Positions 10,453-23,866 are shown, counted from the first letter of the stretch. The stretch is DNA of 64,000 bases from Daphnia carinata (GCF_022539665.2 NC_081336.1:7288278-7352277); one strand, 5' to 3'. Translations and numbers: made by a program. Notes: generated from the sequence alone by a model not told the origin.

Positions 10453-10628
10453 CCATGCATTCAAGTTGTCTGTTTTTCTGAATCTATTAAGGACAACATA
10501 TTTACACTTAGAAAAATTCTTGTTGCATGGTTCAACATAAATTTATATTAACTCACTCATATTCTGGATATATTCAGTTATGAGAAATATGAATAGGAAA
10601 TTTCCTTTACGAATCTGTTAAGTTGCAT

Positions 10629-10694
10629 ATTAGATTTGAACACAAGATCTTTGAAACCATGGACCAATGCTCTACCAGATAGCTATAAACCACG
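10629..10694 (-). other. tRNA-like sequence 11
   Basis: A degenerate minus-strand copy. TAGCTATCTGGTAGAGC is the A-box region and TTGTGTTCAAATC the B-box region. Other stems are lost. Confidence 0.35.
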
Positions 10695-10795
10695 TACCAT
10701 GCATGCATGTGGTTAACATATTGTTTTCCGAGCTTAAAAATTGCCTGTAAATTTTTATTACTAATATTTTTTAGTAATAGTGATTTGTTTTATGT

Positions 10796-10866
10796 ACCTC
10801 ATAGCTCAATGGTTGAGCATCGGTAATCCGCGCCGAAGGTTCAGTGATCGATACCCGAATGAGTTC
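10796..10866 (+). other. tRNA-like sequence 12
   Basis: It has a short acceptor stem (CTCAT/ATGAG), a D-arm TAGCTCAATGGTTGAGC, an anticodon arm TCGGT-AATCCGC-GCCGA (TCC at the anticodon position) and a decayed B-box (GTGATCGATAC). Confidence 0.45.
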
Positions 10867-10869
10867 AAT

Positions 10870-12886
10870 TACAAATCGTAACAATAGTCAAGTTAGGGTG
10901 GTAAAGTAATACAGGAGTCACTGTCTAGAAGTAAATGATGCAGAGTACGAAAGATTAGAGATGCAGATTTTAAACACAAAGAAAAAATTAGTGTTGCCAA
11001 ACAATTTGTTTACGAAAAATTTGTATTGGCAATTCTCCATACAATATCCTTTGCACACAATTATCCTAGCTGGTAAAAGTCTTGCTGGTGATCTACTAGA
11101 GCTACCACAATTTGTACTATTAACTCTCCGATAAAAATTCTGCTTTGTTATCTGCAAGGAATGTGATCTTGATCACAATAGCATTGTTAATGCTGTCAAA
11201 CTGAAGGTGATAAAAAAAACTGGTGCAATACCTTCTAAGGCAGGGTGCACACCATTTCATCAGGATAAGCCTTTATATGAAAAACTGCTCAACCTGCAAT
11301 TGACGGAAGAAGAACAAAAGTTAATGCACAAATCACTTGGTAAATTAACAGTAATGTTTTTTTTTTCTTTTCACTTGACAACTACACTATTTGCTTCTCC
11401 CTAAGATAGGCTGCAGCTTTTCAGAATATGAACAGACGAAGGCTCATTTCTATGTTTATTGTGAATCTCCCTGCAAGTCAGTTCAGAATTGTATGACCTG
11501 AAATGAAATTTCTTTAGTAGTTACTTACAAATTCAACAAGGAAAACAGATGTGTATGAAATATTCACTGTTTGAAAAAACAAAAAATTATCATATGATGG
11601 GAAATTGGGAATATTGGTAATGCATATAGCACCTTTAGTGTAGTAAGCTCAGTTAACGTAATACAAAATGGCACCCGGCTGCCCCTCCATAAAGTATCAG
11701 TCCATTTTTATCAAACACTGTGTCAGAAACAAGCAAAGTCATAGCAACAGACACCTATTACTACAAAAAAAGGGAATTATTTAAATCCAGTTCATTTTGT
11801 AGTTTAATGTGCTTAAACGAGAAGCCATTTGTCATGGCTGGCATTAACCTACCACTCATAATGCAAACTGAGTACAGAGTATAACAGTATTTTAAAACTT
11901 CACTCAAATTCAACAAGGAAAACAGATGTGTAGGGATGGCCTACGACGCAACAACCAAAATTTGAACCAAACAAGAATTAACATAAGCTTGCAAATCACC
12001 CAAAAATGGGGATATGTTAATAATGTTAACAGTTAATGCGGGATTTGTTCGTCATCATCGCAACCTCTCCTGTATTCACTTGACCTGACCTGCATTAAAA
12101 ATAGTTTGAAAAAAGCGAAACATTGGGTCGACCCGGCTTTTCGATTACTGAAAAACAATTCGTTTTATTTGTCGTTGTAAAAATGTCAAAAACATTTGAA
12201 CTTGCCAAATAGCGATGCCAAACTTCTTCATATTTTTTTGAAAATTAATTACAAAATTACAATTGATACAAAAGTATTTTGTTACTGAACTGCATTGTAG
12301 AGAAAAAGCGTGAACCGAATTCAGAGAATGGTTCAATAAAGCGTTTCTGTAATTTATCGTTTGCATTTTTATTAACATCAATCGGTTATGACTGTATGAT
12401 AAAAGCCTACGTTATGTCTACTGCCTAAAGACAACATGAATTTAAGATGGTTTCAAGAACTCCCGCTACGAACGCCACAGGTAGTGTGGCCCATTCATCG
12501 TGGAAAAAAGCCCGTATGCCTAAAATACCTCTTGCTTTAAAATTTCAAAATGTATTTCATGCCAGAATTCGCGTGTTTTTCTTTTTGATTGCATAAAGTG
12601 AGCTAAGATTAGCAGCGGGCTAAGCAAAAAATCATGCAGGGTGAGTGGGTCAACTCGTTGAAAAGGATCGGGCTAAACGTAATACCGTGCGGAATATCCC
12701 ATTTCATATTAAAGTTGGGGTGGTTGACCGTTACGACTTTGATATGAAACAAACGTCTGTACTGGACAGCTATGCGCACGAACGTTACGAAACCCAAACC
12801 AACGTCAGACTCTACACTCATTTGAATCTAGCAAACTAGATTTCAAATAATGACGGTGGCAGATTGTCGTTTCTGCAATGTGTGGT
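10870..12886. other. No gene recognised
   Basis: Short open frames only. The 25-bp stretch beginning ATTCAACAAGGAAAACAG recurs at about 11530 and 11906, so a small dispersed repeat is present. A 65-codon frame at 11207 has a charged helix-like segment but matches nothing I can name. Confidence 0.45.
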
Positions 12887-12902
12887 GGCCCTGAGAAGGG
12901 CC
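12887..12902 (-). terminator. Histone 3' stem-loop (H2A copy A)
   Basis: Read on the minus strand it is GGCCCTTCTCAGGGCC, a 6-bp stem with a TCTC loop. It is the processing signal of replication-dependent histone mRNA, 27 bp past the H2A stop. Confidence 0.9.
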
Positions 12903-12928
12903 CTTTATCAACACAAGTAAAGAAAAAA

Positions 12929-13309
12929 TTAAGCCTTGGCGGGCTTGTCGGTCTTCTTGGGCAACAAGACGGCCTGGATGTTGGGCAAGACACCACCTTG
13001 AGCGATGGTAACTCCGGAGAGAAGTTTGTTCAACTCTTCGTCGTTACGGATGGCCAATTGCAAGTGGCGAGGGATGATACGCGTCTTTTTGTTGTCACGA
13101 GCTGCGTTTCCAGCCAACTCAAGTATCTCAGCTGCCAAGTACTCCATGACAGCAGCCAAATAAACAGGGGCACCAGCACCGACACGTTCAGCGTATGAAC
13201 CTTTACGCAACATTCGATGGATACGACCAACGGGGAATTGAAGTCCGGCTCTGCTTGAGCGAGTCTTTGATTTTCCCTTAACTTTGCCTCCTTTACCGCG
13301 GCCAGACAT
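12929..13309 (-). CDS. H2A: Histone H2A, copy A
   Basis: A 126-residue, intronless canonical H2A, forming the core nucleosome with H2B, H3 and H4. It begins [13 protein letters not shown], carries the [10 protein letters not shown] core start, the acidic-patch motif [12 protein letters not shown] and the C-terminal VLLPKK tail. It has no SQ(E/D)-type motif of H2A.X and no H2A.Z features. The start gives the standard length. It is transcribed divergently from H2B, with a TATA box on the minus strand near 13388. The other copy (33645-34025) differs at one residue of the AAE(I/V)LELAG stretch. Expression is expected in S phase. Confidence 0.97.
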   Translation of the reverse strand: MSGRGKGGKVKGKSKTRSSRAGLQFPVGRIHRMLRKGSYAERVGAGAPVYLAAVMEYLAAEILELAGNAARDNKKTRIIPRHLQLAIRNDEELNKLLSGVTIAQGGVLPNIQAVLLPKKTDKPAKA

Positions 13310-13707
13310 GACAAGTTAGAAAGTTAGTTGAGTTGGTTCCTACAGCTAAGGAAACTGAATATGTAGGCATTTGTGAAACTTTTCGGCTTATATAACGGTG
13401 GTCGGAAAATGAAAACCAGAGGTAAACCTTTTTAGCCAATGAGCAAGGCTTTTAGCGTAGATTCCTTACTTCTTTTAGCAAAGAATAGGCTACACTACTT
13501 TCTTGTTCCCAATAGAAAGCTCCCCATTGGTTCTCTACCACGGAAACAACTGCTTTGATCGGCCCCCAATGGCTCTAACTACGCGAAATTGGCTACTGTC
13601 AGGTAGACGAGCATGTGATCTCTAATACAAATACGGTAAAAGGACTTTCGGTAATTAACACATCTTACGGAGTACGAAGATCTGAAGCAAACTCATATTT
13701 AGAGAAA
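13310..13707. promoter_or_regulatory. Divergent H2A/H2B promoter, copy A
   Basis: This 398-bp spacer lies between the H2A and H2B starts. A TATATAAG box for H2A is on the minus strand at about 13388-13395, some 80 bp before its ATG. Several ATTGG/CCAAT-type motifs (GCCAAT near 13434, CCAATAG near 13509, CCATTGG near 13524) are spread through the middle. I see no TATA box for H2B. Confidence 0.75.
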
Positions 13708-14079
13708 ATGCCCCCAAAGGTCAGTGGAAAAGCAGCGAAAAAAGCCGGCAAGGCTCAGAAGAATATTGTTAAAGGAGACAAAAAGAAAAAACGCAAGAGG
13801 AAGGAAAGCTACGCCATTTACATCTACAAAGTGTTGAAGCAGGTCCACCCCGACACTGGCATCTCCTCCAAAGCCATGACGATCATGAACAGCTTCGTCA
13901 ACGACATTTTCGAGCGCATCGCCGGAGAGTCTTCCCGATTGGCTCACTACAACAAGAGATCTACCATCACGAGTCGCGAGATTCAAACGGCTGTCCGTTT
14001 ACTGTTACCGGGAGAATTGGCCAAGCACGCCGTGTCTGAAGGAACCAAAGCCGTCACCAAGTACACCAGCACCAAGTAG
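13708..14079 (+). CDS. H2B: Histone H2B, copy A
   Basis: This is a 123-residue H2B. I start it at [15 protein letters not shown] because that gives the arthropod H2B N-terminus and equals copy B; the longer upstream frame from 13615 is 5' UTR. It has a Lys-rich tail, [26 protein letters not shown] entering the histone fold in line with the family, and the C-terminal [14 protein letters not shown], which carries the conserved ubiquitination lysine context. There is no intron. A stem-loop follows 27 bp after the stop. Confidence 0.96.
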   Translation: MPPKVSGKAAKKAGKAQKNIVKGDKKKKRKRKESYAIYIYKVLKQVHPDTGISSKAMTIMNSFVNDIFERIAGESSRLAHYNKRSTITSREIQTAVRLLLPGELAKHAVSEGTKAVTKYTSTK

Positions 14080-14105
14080 ATTTTCCGGTTATTCTGAGAT
14101 CAAAC

Positions 14106-14121
14106 GGCCCTTTTCAGGGCC
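14106..14121 (+). terminator. Histone 3' stem-loop (H2B copy A)
   Basis: GGCCCTTTTCAGGGCC matches the animal histone stem-loop (6-bp stem, TTTC loop) and is followed by CACCAAC. Confidence 0.95.
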
Positions 14122-15041
14122 ACCAACATTTTAAAGAGCTGGAAAATGCTACTGTCTACAGATTTTTGGTTGATTTTGGCAGGAAATGTCTAACTGGCGA
14201 CATTTTTTAAACACTTAAATAGAATAAAAACTTATCAGTACTTACTTTGCTTAGTTGAATGTGCTGTGAGCCTAATCCAAGCAGGAAAAAGTTTGAATTT
14301 CAAGTTCATGCATTCGTTGATGCAAAAAGTCGTCAAAATGTGCACGTGCAGGACTAGGGTGGAAGAATCTTCAGGACAGGCACAGCAAGAAACGAATTAA
14401 GGTATCGTTGAAAGCCATTGTTTGGGGTGATCACAGTTTTGCGTGGCATTCCCTAAAAAAAATCTGCTTAATGACAAGCTAATACAAGGAGATTCAAGGG
14501 CAACGATTCTCAAGGGAGGGGGGGTTCGTAAATGCAGAAAACAGTGCTATGTGCAACTGATCAGTTTTGCCGAAAGCCAAACAAACTAGTAAGAATGTTA
14601 GATTATCGACTACATTTTAAAACTCCACATGTGCAAGTTTTTCCTCAAACGTTCTTGCACTTGTACTCTTTAAGCCTTCTCGAGCTAGGTGGTAGCCTCA
14701 ATTTCAAATAAGTGTATCCATAGATGAGCGTAATGCTAAACCGTGATGAGAAAAAAATTAGTGTCGGCTGTTATTTACCCCACTTTCAAGGGAGGTTAAT
14801 TAGCGGTTATTTTTGGTATGATCATAAAGCCAGGCTAGCATAGACTATTACTATGTTTCAGTCGTTCAGTTCCTCTCGGGAAGAATTTGTTAACCGCTCT
14901 TACAAAGGTCTTGTTTTGTACCTGCGTCTGCCATGTTTGTGATCATGATGTATCTATATCTCTTGCGCATTGCTTCACTGAGTTTCAATTTACCGTCGAA
15001 ATTTTAAAAGCAGTAAAATACTTTCTTCTTTAGAAAATGGT
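14122..15041. other. Histone intergenic spacer, copy A
   Basis: No gene. Parts align with 34832-35968 of copy B, for example the blocks containing GATTCAAGG(G/T)CAACGATTCT, which shows that the spacer was duplicated along with the genes and has since diverged. Confidence 0.6.
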
Positions 15042-15057
15042 GGCCCTGAAAAGGGCC
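15042..15057 (-). terminator. Histone 3' stem-loop of the H4 fragment
   Basis: An intact minus-strand stem-loop (GGCCCTTTTCAGGGCC) just beyond the H4 fragment's stop codon. The flanking bases match those beside the full H4 copy. Confidence 0.9.
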
Positions 15058-15093
15058 GATGGGTTCAAAAGTTGGGGAATAGTCTGCGTAATT

Positions 15094-15218
<125 letters not shown>

Positions 15219-15369
15219 TCATGCTGAAACTGGAAATGTGTTCAGCAAACTATGCAATATAGAAATTTTCGACAAAGAGACAGACAATATATCTTGCACT
15301 TTTGTTCATCTAACATTTTGCTGTCGAAACTTTAAAAGCAGTTAAATACTTTTTTCTTTAAAATATGGT

Positions 15370-15385
15370 GGCCCTGAAAAGGGCC
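15370..15385 (-). terminator. Histone 3' stem-loop (H4 copy A)
   Basis: GGCCCTTTTCAGGGCC on the minus strand, 35 bp past the H4 stop. Confidence 0.95.
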
Positions 15386-15420
15386 GATGGGGCCGGAAGC
15401 ATTGGAATGGTCGGCGAAAC

Positions 15421-16428
<1,008 letters not shown>

Positions 16429-16457
16429 TTGCATTTTTCATCTTTCAATTCTGCAAC

Positions 16458-16473
16458 GGCCCTTTTAAGGGCC
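16458..16473 (+). terminator. Histone 3' stem-loop variant (H3 copy A)
   Basis: GGCCCTTTTAAGGGCC has the usual stem but a TTTA loop in place of TTTC. The change in the loop accompanies the frameshift in this copy. Confidence 0.8.
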
Positions 16474-18242
16474 CCCAGATTTTCAGGTGAAGAGATCAAT
16501 ACTTGTTTTGTATACTCCATGGAATTGAAGACTTTGGGCAACCTGTAACTTTTTGTTGACACATTCTTGTTATAATTGGACGAGAATTGTGTTATATTAC
16601 CTTTTTGTACACGTTACGACATTACAAGCCTGTATGTCGTGCTGGACTTAATTACGGCTGTGGCCCAATTTGGGCTTGAAGCAAGGGCTGTTAACATGAG
16701 GACGATGTAATATATCGGCTTAGAAAGGACCTGAATTGTGGCTGATTGAGTTTTGTCTACACTAATTTGCTTGTTGAACTGCGATGGAGTCCTTTTTCAA
16801 GTTTTGAGACGCCCAATGAGTCCTGCCGCTACCCTGCAAAAGATCTCAGTCAACGAAAACTTTACAATTGAAAACTCTGAAACGAACAATACAAAATGAA
16901 AAAAACGGTGGTGGTACAGTTTAGTACTTACTGGTCAATCAGACTGCAAATAAATTTTTTTCCCCGTTTAATCATTTTATAACTTTTTTTGCAGGAAATA
17001 GTAACAGACCGTTGCTCGATTAAGGTTATCGTGCGTTCGTTCAAAAATGGGGGAGCAGACCACACTTCCTACATGCGGCGGTCGCCAACCCTACTGAACC
17101 AGAAATCCGTAAAAATCGCCAGGGGGATGGATGCAAATTCTAGATCTTCATAGATGACGTTACTCAATCATAATTACACATCCATCACTGTCTATATCTA
17201 TGTAGGTTATTAGCTTGAAGGAATGTAACGGCATCCAATCGTGTTGGCATCACAAAAAATTTAGGTTTCGTCTAACAATAACAAGATCTTTTTTCAAGCG
17301 CAATCCATTTCGAATCTGACTTGCACTTGTAGAAGCCATCGTTATTAAATGGATTGCTGCTGGCAAATAAAGATAACATGAACTCGGTGTTGCTAACTAG
17401 AAAAGGACAGTGCTCACGCATCTTACGTGTGCCCGGAAGGTTTTCAACGGCTTAATTAACATAAACATTTGACGCGTTTTATATCTAATAAATTATCTCT
17501 TATCGCGATCGCTAAGATCCTGTGAAAAACTTGGTGGCTCACGATAAATGAATGATTCATTTAGTGACCCACCAACAGGGTGTAAAATAGCTGGCGGATT
17601 TCAAAATTTTCCTTACGTCGTAATCCGTCGGCGAGAAAAGGACAACAACAAAAACCACGAGATGTTATATATGACTTGAAACAGCCAACAGACGGACAAG
17701 GCCAGATAACGTTAAAAAAAATGCGGAGCAATGCTTTGAGATACATACGATGCGATAAGACAGATGGACGAAAAATATGCAGAGGAGGTGGCACTAAGTG
17801 AACCTTCGCTTGATTGCGGAATTTTTAACGTAGTTTTCTTTTCGTTTCTTACTTCTTGCAGATCTAGATCACGACTAATGTCAACTCCTTATTTTTTTAC
17901 TTAACGAACGGTGATTGGTGATAACAATTAGACTGGAACAGAAACCACCTGCTATTGCGCATTCTCATCCATCGTGGAACAGGCGCACCTCGTCATGTGT
18001 CGATCAAACGGACTGCCTGGTTTGTTTACCCAGAAGAATGGGAATTCGTAAATACTAAACTATTTATGAACAAACTTCTCCTACAGTATAATTCTCCAAA
18101 ATTACACCGAATAATCAAATAAAATTCTACACCGGAGGAATTTGGGAGAAACGTTAAAAAAGTCACACGCGAAAGAAACAAAAAAGGAGGGGGGGGGGGA
18201 GAGAGCAATTAAAAGATAAAATGATGAGGGGAAAAAAAAGTT
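16474..18242. other. Intergenic, no gene recognised
   Basis: No open frame over 80 codons with family features. The right part probably includes the 3' UTR of the minus-strand PTB gene. A short G run lies near 18190. Confidence 0.5.
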
Positions 18243-19920
18243 TTACGCTTCTGTTTCTTGATCCTCGCATTCGGCGGCCATTTGCTCTGGCGTGCGTAAG
18301 TCGATGGCGATGCGTTTGTGCTTCGTCTTTTGATTCCGGACAGTCTTGCTGAATTCTTGAAAGGCCGTCGCCAAGGCGATTGTCAGCGTCCTGGCACTTT
18401 GGCGGCTGTCGCAGACATAGGCGTAGCATTCGAACGGAGCCGCTGTGCCGCCCATTAGCACCGAAGGAGAGATGGCCGTCGTATCCCGAACGACGATCAT
18501 CGAAAACACTCTCGTGTAGACAACATCCTTTTTTAAAAAACCAACAAATTAAGCCATATGTAAGCGTTATCACTATCGATTAACGCACCTGGACGCCGTA
18601 GGAAATGATATCCACAGGGTAGAAGCCAGTTTCGAAATCGCGTGAACGGTTGTCGGGCATCTCGCTGACAGTAACACCAGTCGAGTCGACTTTGAAGTGA
18701 AGATGAGGCAGTGATGTGCCCGGTTTCAGGGATTTGGCCTGTGTTACCATTTCGTCGACAGGTTTCCGTGTGTATTTGATACCCCAAAGTCCTCTCGCTT
18801 CTCGTTTGCCCAAGAATTTCACTCCGAAAGTGGCCGGAAGTCGGACCGTTTCTTGGCTACTTTCAATCGACATGGATGTGGGCGAGGCTCGCTCGTCGAT
18901 CCTATTCGTATCTTCTGCAAACTGCACATTCAGAACAATAGCCACGTTAAGTTTGTTGCGCAATAGTGTAGAACGTTTGTGGGAAAACAAAAACGATAGT
19001 TAGAAATCTTCGACTCGATTTAGAAACCAAAAGGCTTTTTCTTTCCCGAGTTACGGAACATAAATTTTTTATGTTGAATCGTTTCACACGATAACTATAT
19101 ACCGACATTTTTTTTCGTCACGCCAATATTGGGAGAAAAAAAAAAGGAAATTGGTGAAGGTTGTTTAACAAAAGCCTACTAGTGAATCAATTGATTAGCG
19201 CTTTGTATATCCAATCGTTATGATCGCCATTTAAGGGAGTAAAATAATTACTTCCCACGGCTGAAAAAGACAAAAAATGAAATCCCTAATACAGAAAAAA
19301 CGTACATGTGTCTGTTACACACTCACGCAGAGCGACAAACAAAAGAATAGAAGAGGATCCCCGAAGCGGAACGGGGCGTCAGATGGTGTAGCGCCGGAAG
19401 CGTTACACACACACACACACACACATAGGTAGAGAATCTATACGTGTCTATATTATGGTCCAGGAGAAAGGATGAAAAACCACAGACCACTGGAACGATA
19501 CACCTGAAATGCAGGAACTTTTGTCGACAATGAACTTGTTTGGTGAGTGTACACTCACGATAAGTACTGATAAAGAAGGTAAACTACTCGGCTATCAGCC
19601 AAACTAAAATGGGCAATTTCGACAAGCTTGTTTAAGATTGCAGGTAACGCCAGGTTAGATAACGAATGAGATTTCCTTTTTTTTTTTTTTAAAAACTGGG
19701 GCACGAAATAGCAGAAAAATATTGACACTATCTAACTAGAAAATGAAGTGAGATGTACCTTCAAATTTAAATCGCAATGAGGTAGCGGTAGAGGATCGTT
19801 GTTGCACCGTCCCTTGACGGGAGCTTTGTGTTGATGCGTAGCGTCGAGCGACGTCGTTTCGCCACGTTTCCGGTCGTTGTTATCCATTTCGTTCAGTTGT
19901 TGATGCTCCTGCTGCCTCAT
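18243..19920 (-). CDS. PTB/PID-domain protein
   Basis: Three exons join in frame: 19759-19920, 18589-18921 and 18243-18527, giving about 259 residues. A polar N-terminal segment is followed by a single phosphotyrosine-binding/PID-like domain: TFGVKFLGKREARG opens it (the F-x-V-x-(Y/F)-L-G pattern), then a helix, the strands around LPHLHFKVDSTGV and FYPVDIISYGV, RVFSMIVV and FECYAYVCDS, and a C-terminal helix ALATAFQEFSKT. Such domains bind NPxY-type tails of receptors and adaptors, so a cytoplasmic adaptor role is inferred. I cannot place it in a named subfamily. An internal Met at residue 12 is an alternative start. No catalytic domain is present. Confidence 0.8.
19395..19426 (+). repeat. 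(AC)n microsatellite in PTB gene intron
   Basis: About eleven AC dinucleotides in the 837-bp first intron of the PTB-domain gene. Confidence 0.9.
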
Positions 19921-21654
19921 TTTCTATTACTGCGTCTCGTCAAACAATCAACCCCACTTCCGCACCCACTGTTCTCCTCTTTTCCACCCTGCTGTTTCGA
20001 CGTAAAAAAGAATGCCGGTAACAAAAAAAAATGTGTCGTCACCACATTGCCGGATTTAGCTTTGCTACAAGAACAGGTGTGTCCCCTTTTCTGTGTTGTT
20101 GTTGTCGATGCTGTTCTTTAATGGCTTGAATATTGTAACGTGGCCACACGGAAATAACACGATGTAACTAGCAGGTGAAACAGAGAGAGAACGTCCAAAC
20201 GTGGCGGCGCCCAACAACTGACTGAACACAAAGATGAAGTTTAGGAACCTATATAGGGAAACATTGGCATTGCCAGATGTCACATAAGATAATAAAAGAT
20301 TCTTCGAATTTTTTTTTACTGACAACGCAGCCATTCATCTTTCTTTATATTCTTTGCGTGAAGACGTCCATTTTTTTTCGATTTAACAATGAACTTGTAA
20401 ACAGTTTAAGTTCGTTAAATTCTTTTTTTTTCTTGAATAGGTTTTCCTGTTTCTATGAAATCTCAATCATTCTTTGTGTTTTCTTTTATTATCTTCAATG
20501 GATCTGTGTCAGACAGATGTTATTCTTTTTCAAGTAAATAGAAGAATTCTCGGGTTTCGTAGATGAGTCAGATTTCGGTTGGAGCAAACATAACTGATCG
20601 AGGTTTTCATTTGATTTTCCTTGCGAAACGCGGCTACGCACCGGATTACCGTTACACATCATAAAAGCCAGCAGGTATAGGTTGCTATCGCACCAGGAAA
20701 TTTTCCATGCCTTCTTCGTCATGACCTATCGGGAAAAGTGAGTTGCGTGTTACATTTTTAAGTTCCAACTCTCGAGGCAGTTTCCACGTACGCTGTTTCC
20801 TTATTTGATATTAATAATTAATTACGGGCTGCTCTTTGATAATTACCTCAATCGCCAGACGAGCACTTCTGTGTAGTAAAGACATAGAAACTCACGAGAA
20901 GGTGGGTCTAACCCAAAAGGGCGTATTCGTATAAGAAAAAGTCGACGAAACAAAATCCGTTTATTGAATTGAGGTAAGTATGCATACTGAATAAGTTTCC
21001 GAAGAACGTATAAGAAATGTAAAAATCAACGAAGAAGGCTTAACTGGATTTCAAATGTTTTTCCTCATTTTTGCAGAGCTTCTTAAGAAGCGAAAGGCTA
21101 AATACGGCATTGACGTGCATCTCTTTGACACGAGAATTACGTTTTCCTGCCACTGTGAAAAGTTGCATGTAAAAAACGTATCGTTCAAATAATTGAAATA
21201 GCTTTTCTAAAATATATTGTGCTTCGTAAAACTAAAAAAATAAATAGGGGATTGCTTTGTAACCGGCTCGTTTACGCCTCCCATTCTGCAGCTAAGAGGA
21301 TTTGTGAAAAACGGTTAAAACGAAAAGGGAAAAAAATCAATGTAGAACTGAATGTATTTTGTTGTCGTTTGCAAGACGTCGGCCGTGTCCTGGATGCGGT
21401 ATCGCGTGTCCCTAGCGGAACATGAAAAGTCACTCAATTTTCGGAAGACGTACCTGTGTTAAATCAGTGCACCTTGTAGCAGACGACAGGTACAGAAAAT
21501 AAACGAGTACACTGCTTATAATCCAATAGGTCTAGTCAGCGGCCGGCTTCAGCGTTGGGCCCACGCTTAGTATTAACTGAACGACTCTTGTAACAGGTCC
21601 TATTAAACATTCGTTACGCTCAATTTCTTTCGTTAACTGATACCGAATGGAAGT
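19921..21654. other. Intergenic, no gene recognised
   Basis: It lies between two minus-strand genes and should include the PTB gene's 5' UTR/promoter and the 3' UTR of the transporter gene. Open frames are short and unlike known proteins. Confidence 0.5.
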
Positions 21655-23866
21655 TTAGAATTTACCCATGAAACCCACTGAGCATTTGTAGTAAACAAAG
21701 GGAATGTAAACTAAGACGCCAATGAACAGCACGCCCAGGACGTAAAGGTACTCAATAGCTGGGTCGGTCACGATCGGTGCCACAATGAGGTACGAACCAA
21801 TAACAATCGTCAAAATTGGAACAAACAATGGAACCTAATAGCCATTAAAAAAAAAGGATCAATTTTTTTTTCAATGAAAAAATAGGGAAACTACTCGTTT
21901 GTACTCGATAGGGTCTTCGAGCATCAGGTTTTGTTTTGCGTAGAATGAGCAAAACGATCATCGCCAAGACGTAAAAAATCCAGACGGCGAACGTGAAAAA
22001 GTCAATCAAACTAGTGATTTTCTTGGAGGCCACTAGTATTAGAGCTATAATTGCCTATTACAAACAGGTGGTATGAAAAACGGTAAAATAAGCTTCGTTT
22101 TTGCGTTTTGATGGGGGAAAACTTACCGTAAAAATGAGAGCTGGTGAGGGAATTCGACTTTCAACATGAACGTAGGACAAGACATCAACCATGTGGCCTT
22201 CCCTTGCTGTAGCAAAACACAACCTGCAAACCGTCAATGCCCAATGTACAAGTTGGAAAAACATGGCAAAATGTTTGGAGAATTAAAAACCTTCCGGTGG
22301 CAAATGCGCCAGTGAGTACACCCCCAAACGTGGACATGGCCACTGCTAGAGGTATGAAAAAGGCTACAGGGCCCAGGAGATAATTACCGACTTCCTAGCC
22401 ATAACATTTTTTAAAACATGCATGTACACAATTTTAAATGCATATTCTACTAGATTTTGTTGGAGTTACGTACCACGGCAACGGCGTCGGAATTTATCAG
22501 GGCCTTAGGACTGAGTACAGTGAGGTAAGCCACGTTGACTGACAGGTAGCAGACTGCCACCAAAGGAATTCCAATCATGATGGCTCGTGGCAAGTTGACG
22601 TAAGGATTTTTGATCTCTTCGGTCACAAAGTTGAGGTTATTCCTTTTTACGAAACGATTGAATCTACGACGCTACTTAAAAGCACACATCCTCGATCTCG
22701 ATACCATCCATCATACGCCCATAGTCCTCCGTAAAAGGCCGTAGCCAGGGTTCCAAATTCCGTAGTCGATCCCTCGAATCCTTGGGCCAGGTATTGTGTT
22801 CCTCCTGTAACCATTTTTGAAAATGTTTCAATTTTTGGGGTCAATTTAAAAATGAAAATGGCGAACTTACCGGTAGAAAGCTGATAGATTCCGCATCCGA
22901 TCAGTACGACGATGGCGACAAGTTTTGCTACGGTGAACACATTCTGAACTCGAATTGTCCAGTCAACGCTGTAGCAATTGAGAGCTGTGATTAAACCTAT
23001 ATATCTTATTTCGTAGGAAAAAAGAGTTTGCTAATAGAAAAGGATAAATATTTCTTCGCTCCGTTTCTTGCATACAAGATGGCAGTCATTTTGATCAGCA
23101 AATCTTCCATTTCGACGTCGAGACAGAAACCCAACGATGTCAAAATCGGATAGACAGTGTAACTGGCGCAACTTAGGCAACCTACAGCGATGAATTCTTT
23201 AATATAGAACGTCAATTTTGACTTTTTTTTTTTTGTGATTTACCAACAGCAAATGTAGTAGGTCGCAATAATAAAACGCTGATCCAAGAATAAAGGAAAG
23301 CGGGTAATGGGCCCCAGAATGGATGCAATGGACTCAGTCCGTCAACGTAATAAGAATATTCTCCACCCGATTTAGGGATTAAGGTCCCCAGTTCAGCGTA
23401 AGATAGCGAACCTATGAATTACAGGTAGTAAAATTTGTGTGGAAAGTATGAATAATTCAATGATTGTTATTAGAAAAGTTTTAAAAACTACCTAAGATGG
23501 CCAAAAGACCGCATGCCGCCCACATAACTAAGGCGAGTCCAACCGAGCCAGATCTTTGCAAAACTCCGCCGGGACTAATAAAGATCCCAGAACCTAAAAC
23601 GACGATGAATTATTTACAGTTTTCTATTGCCTAATTTACTTATCAAATACCTATCATGTTGCCGACGATCAGTGCTACCCCGCTGAATAGTCCTACTTTG
23701 CGTTTCAATTCCAAACCATCCGCCGCCGCTGGATTGGGTTTTCGGTCCGCCAAACATTCGCCTTAACGTGGTTGTGTAAAAATTAGTTTAAATCAAAATA
23801 TAATTTTGTTTAAATAAATTTACCTTTAGATGTTTCATCCGAAGAATCGAATGCAGCATTTTCCAT
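21655..23866 (-). CDS. b(0,+)-type amino acid transporter-like (SLC7 family)
   Basis: Thirteen or so short exons give roughly 500 residues of an APC-fold transporter light chain. Approximate exons: 23824-23866, 23651-23761, 23492-23593, 23244-23411, 23076-23181, 22871-23004, 22705-22804, 22474-22642, 22291-22394, 22127-22223, 21905-22054, 21655-21834. Visible landmarks are [20 protein letters not shown] (TM1 substrate-binding loop), LIPKSGGEY (TM3), FEGS...[13 protein letters not shown] (TM6), [10 protein letters not shown], and ATAREGHM. These fit the SLC7A5-A9 light chains, closest by eye to SLC7A9. Such proteins exchange neutral or dibasic amino acids at the plasma membrane, usually disulphide-linked to an SLC3 heavy chain. 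A six-residue insertion follows the GGEY motif. Confidence 0.85.

Noticed and set aside
11207-11404. 65-codon frame with a charged helical segment
   Set aside because: Weak resemblance to dehydrogenase tails did not hold up on inspection; no supporting exons found.
13615-13707. Extended N-terminus of H2B copy A
   Set aside because: Copy B and the family start at [11 protein letters not shown]; the upstream frame is 5' UTR.
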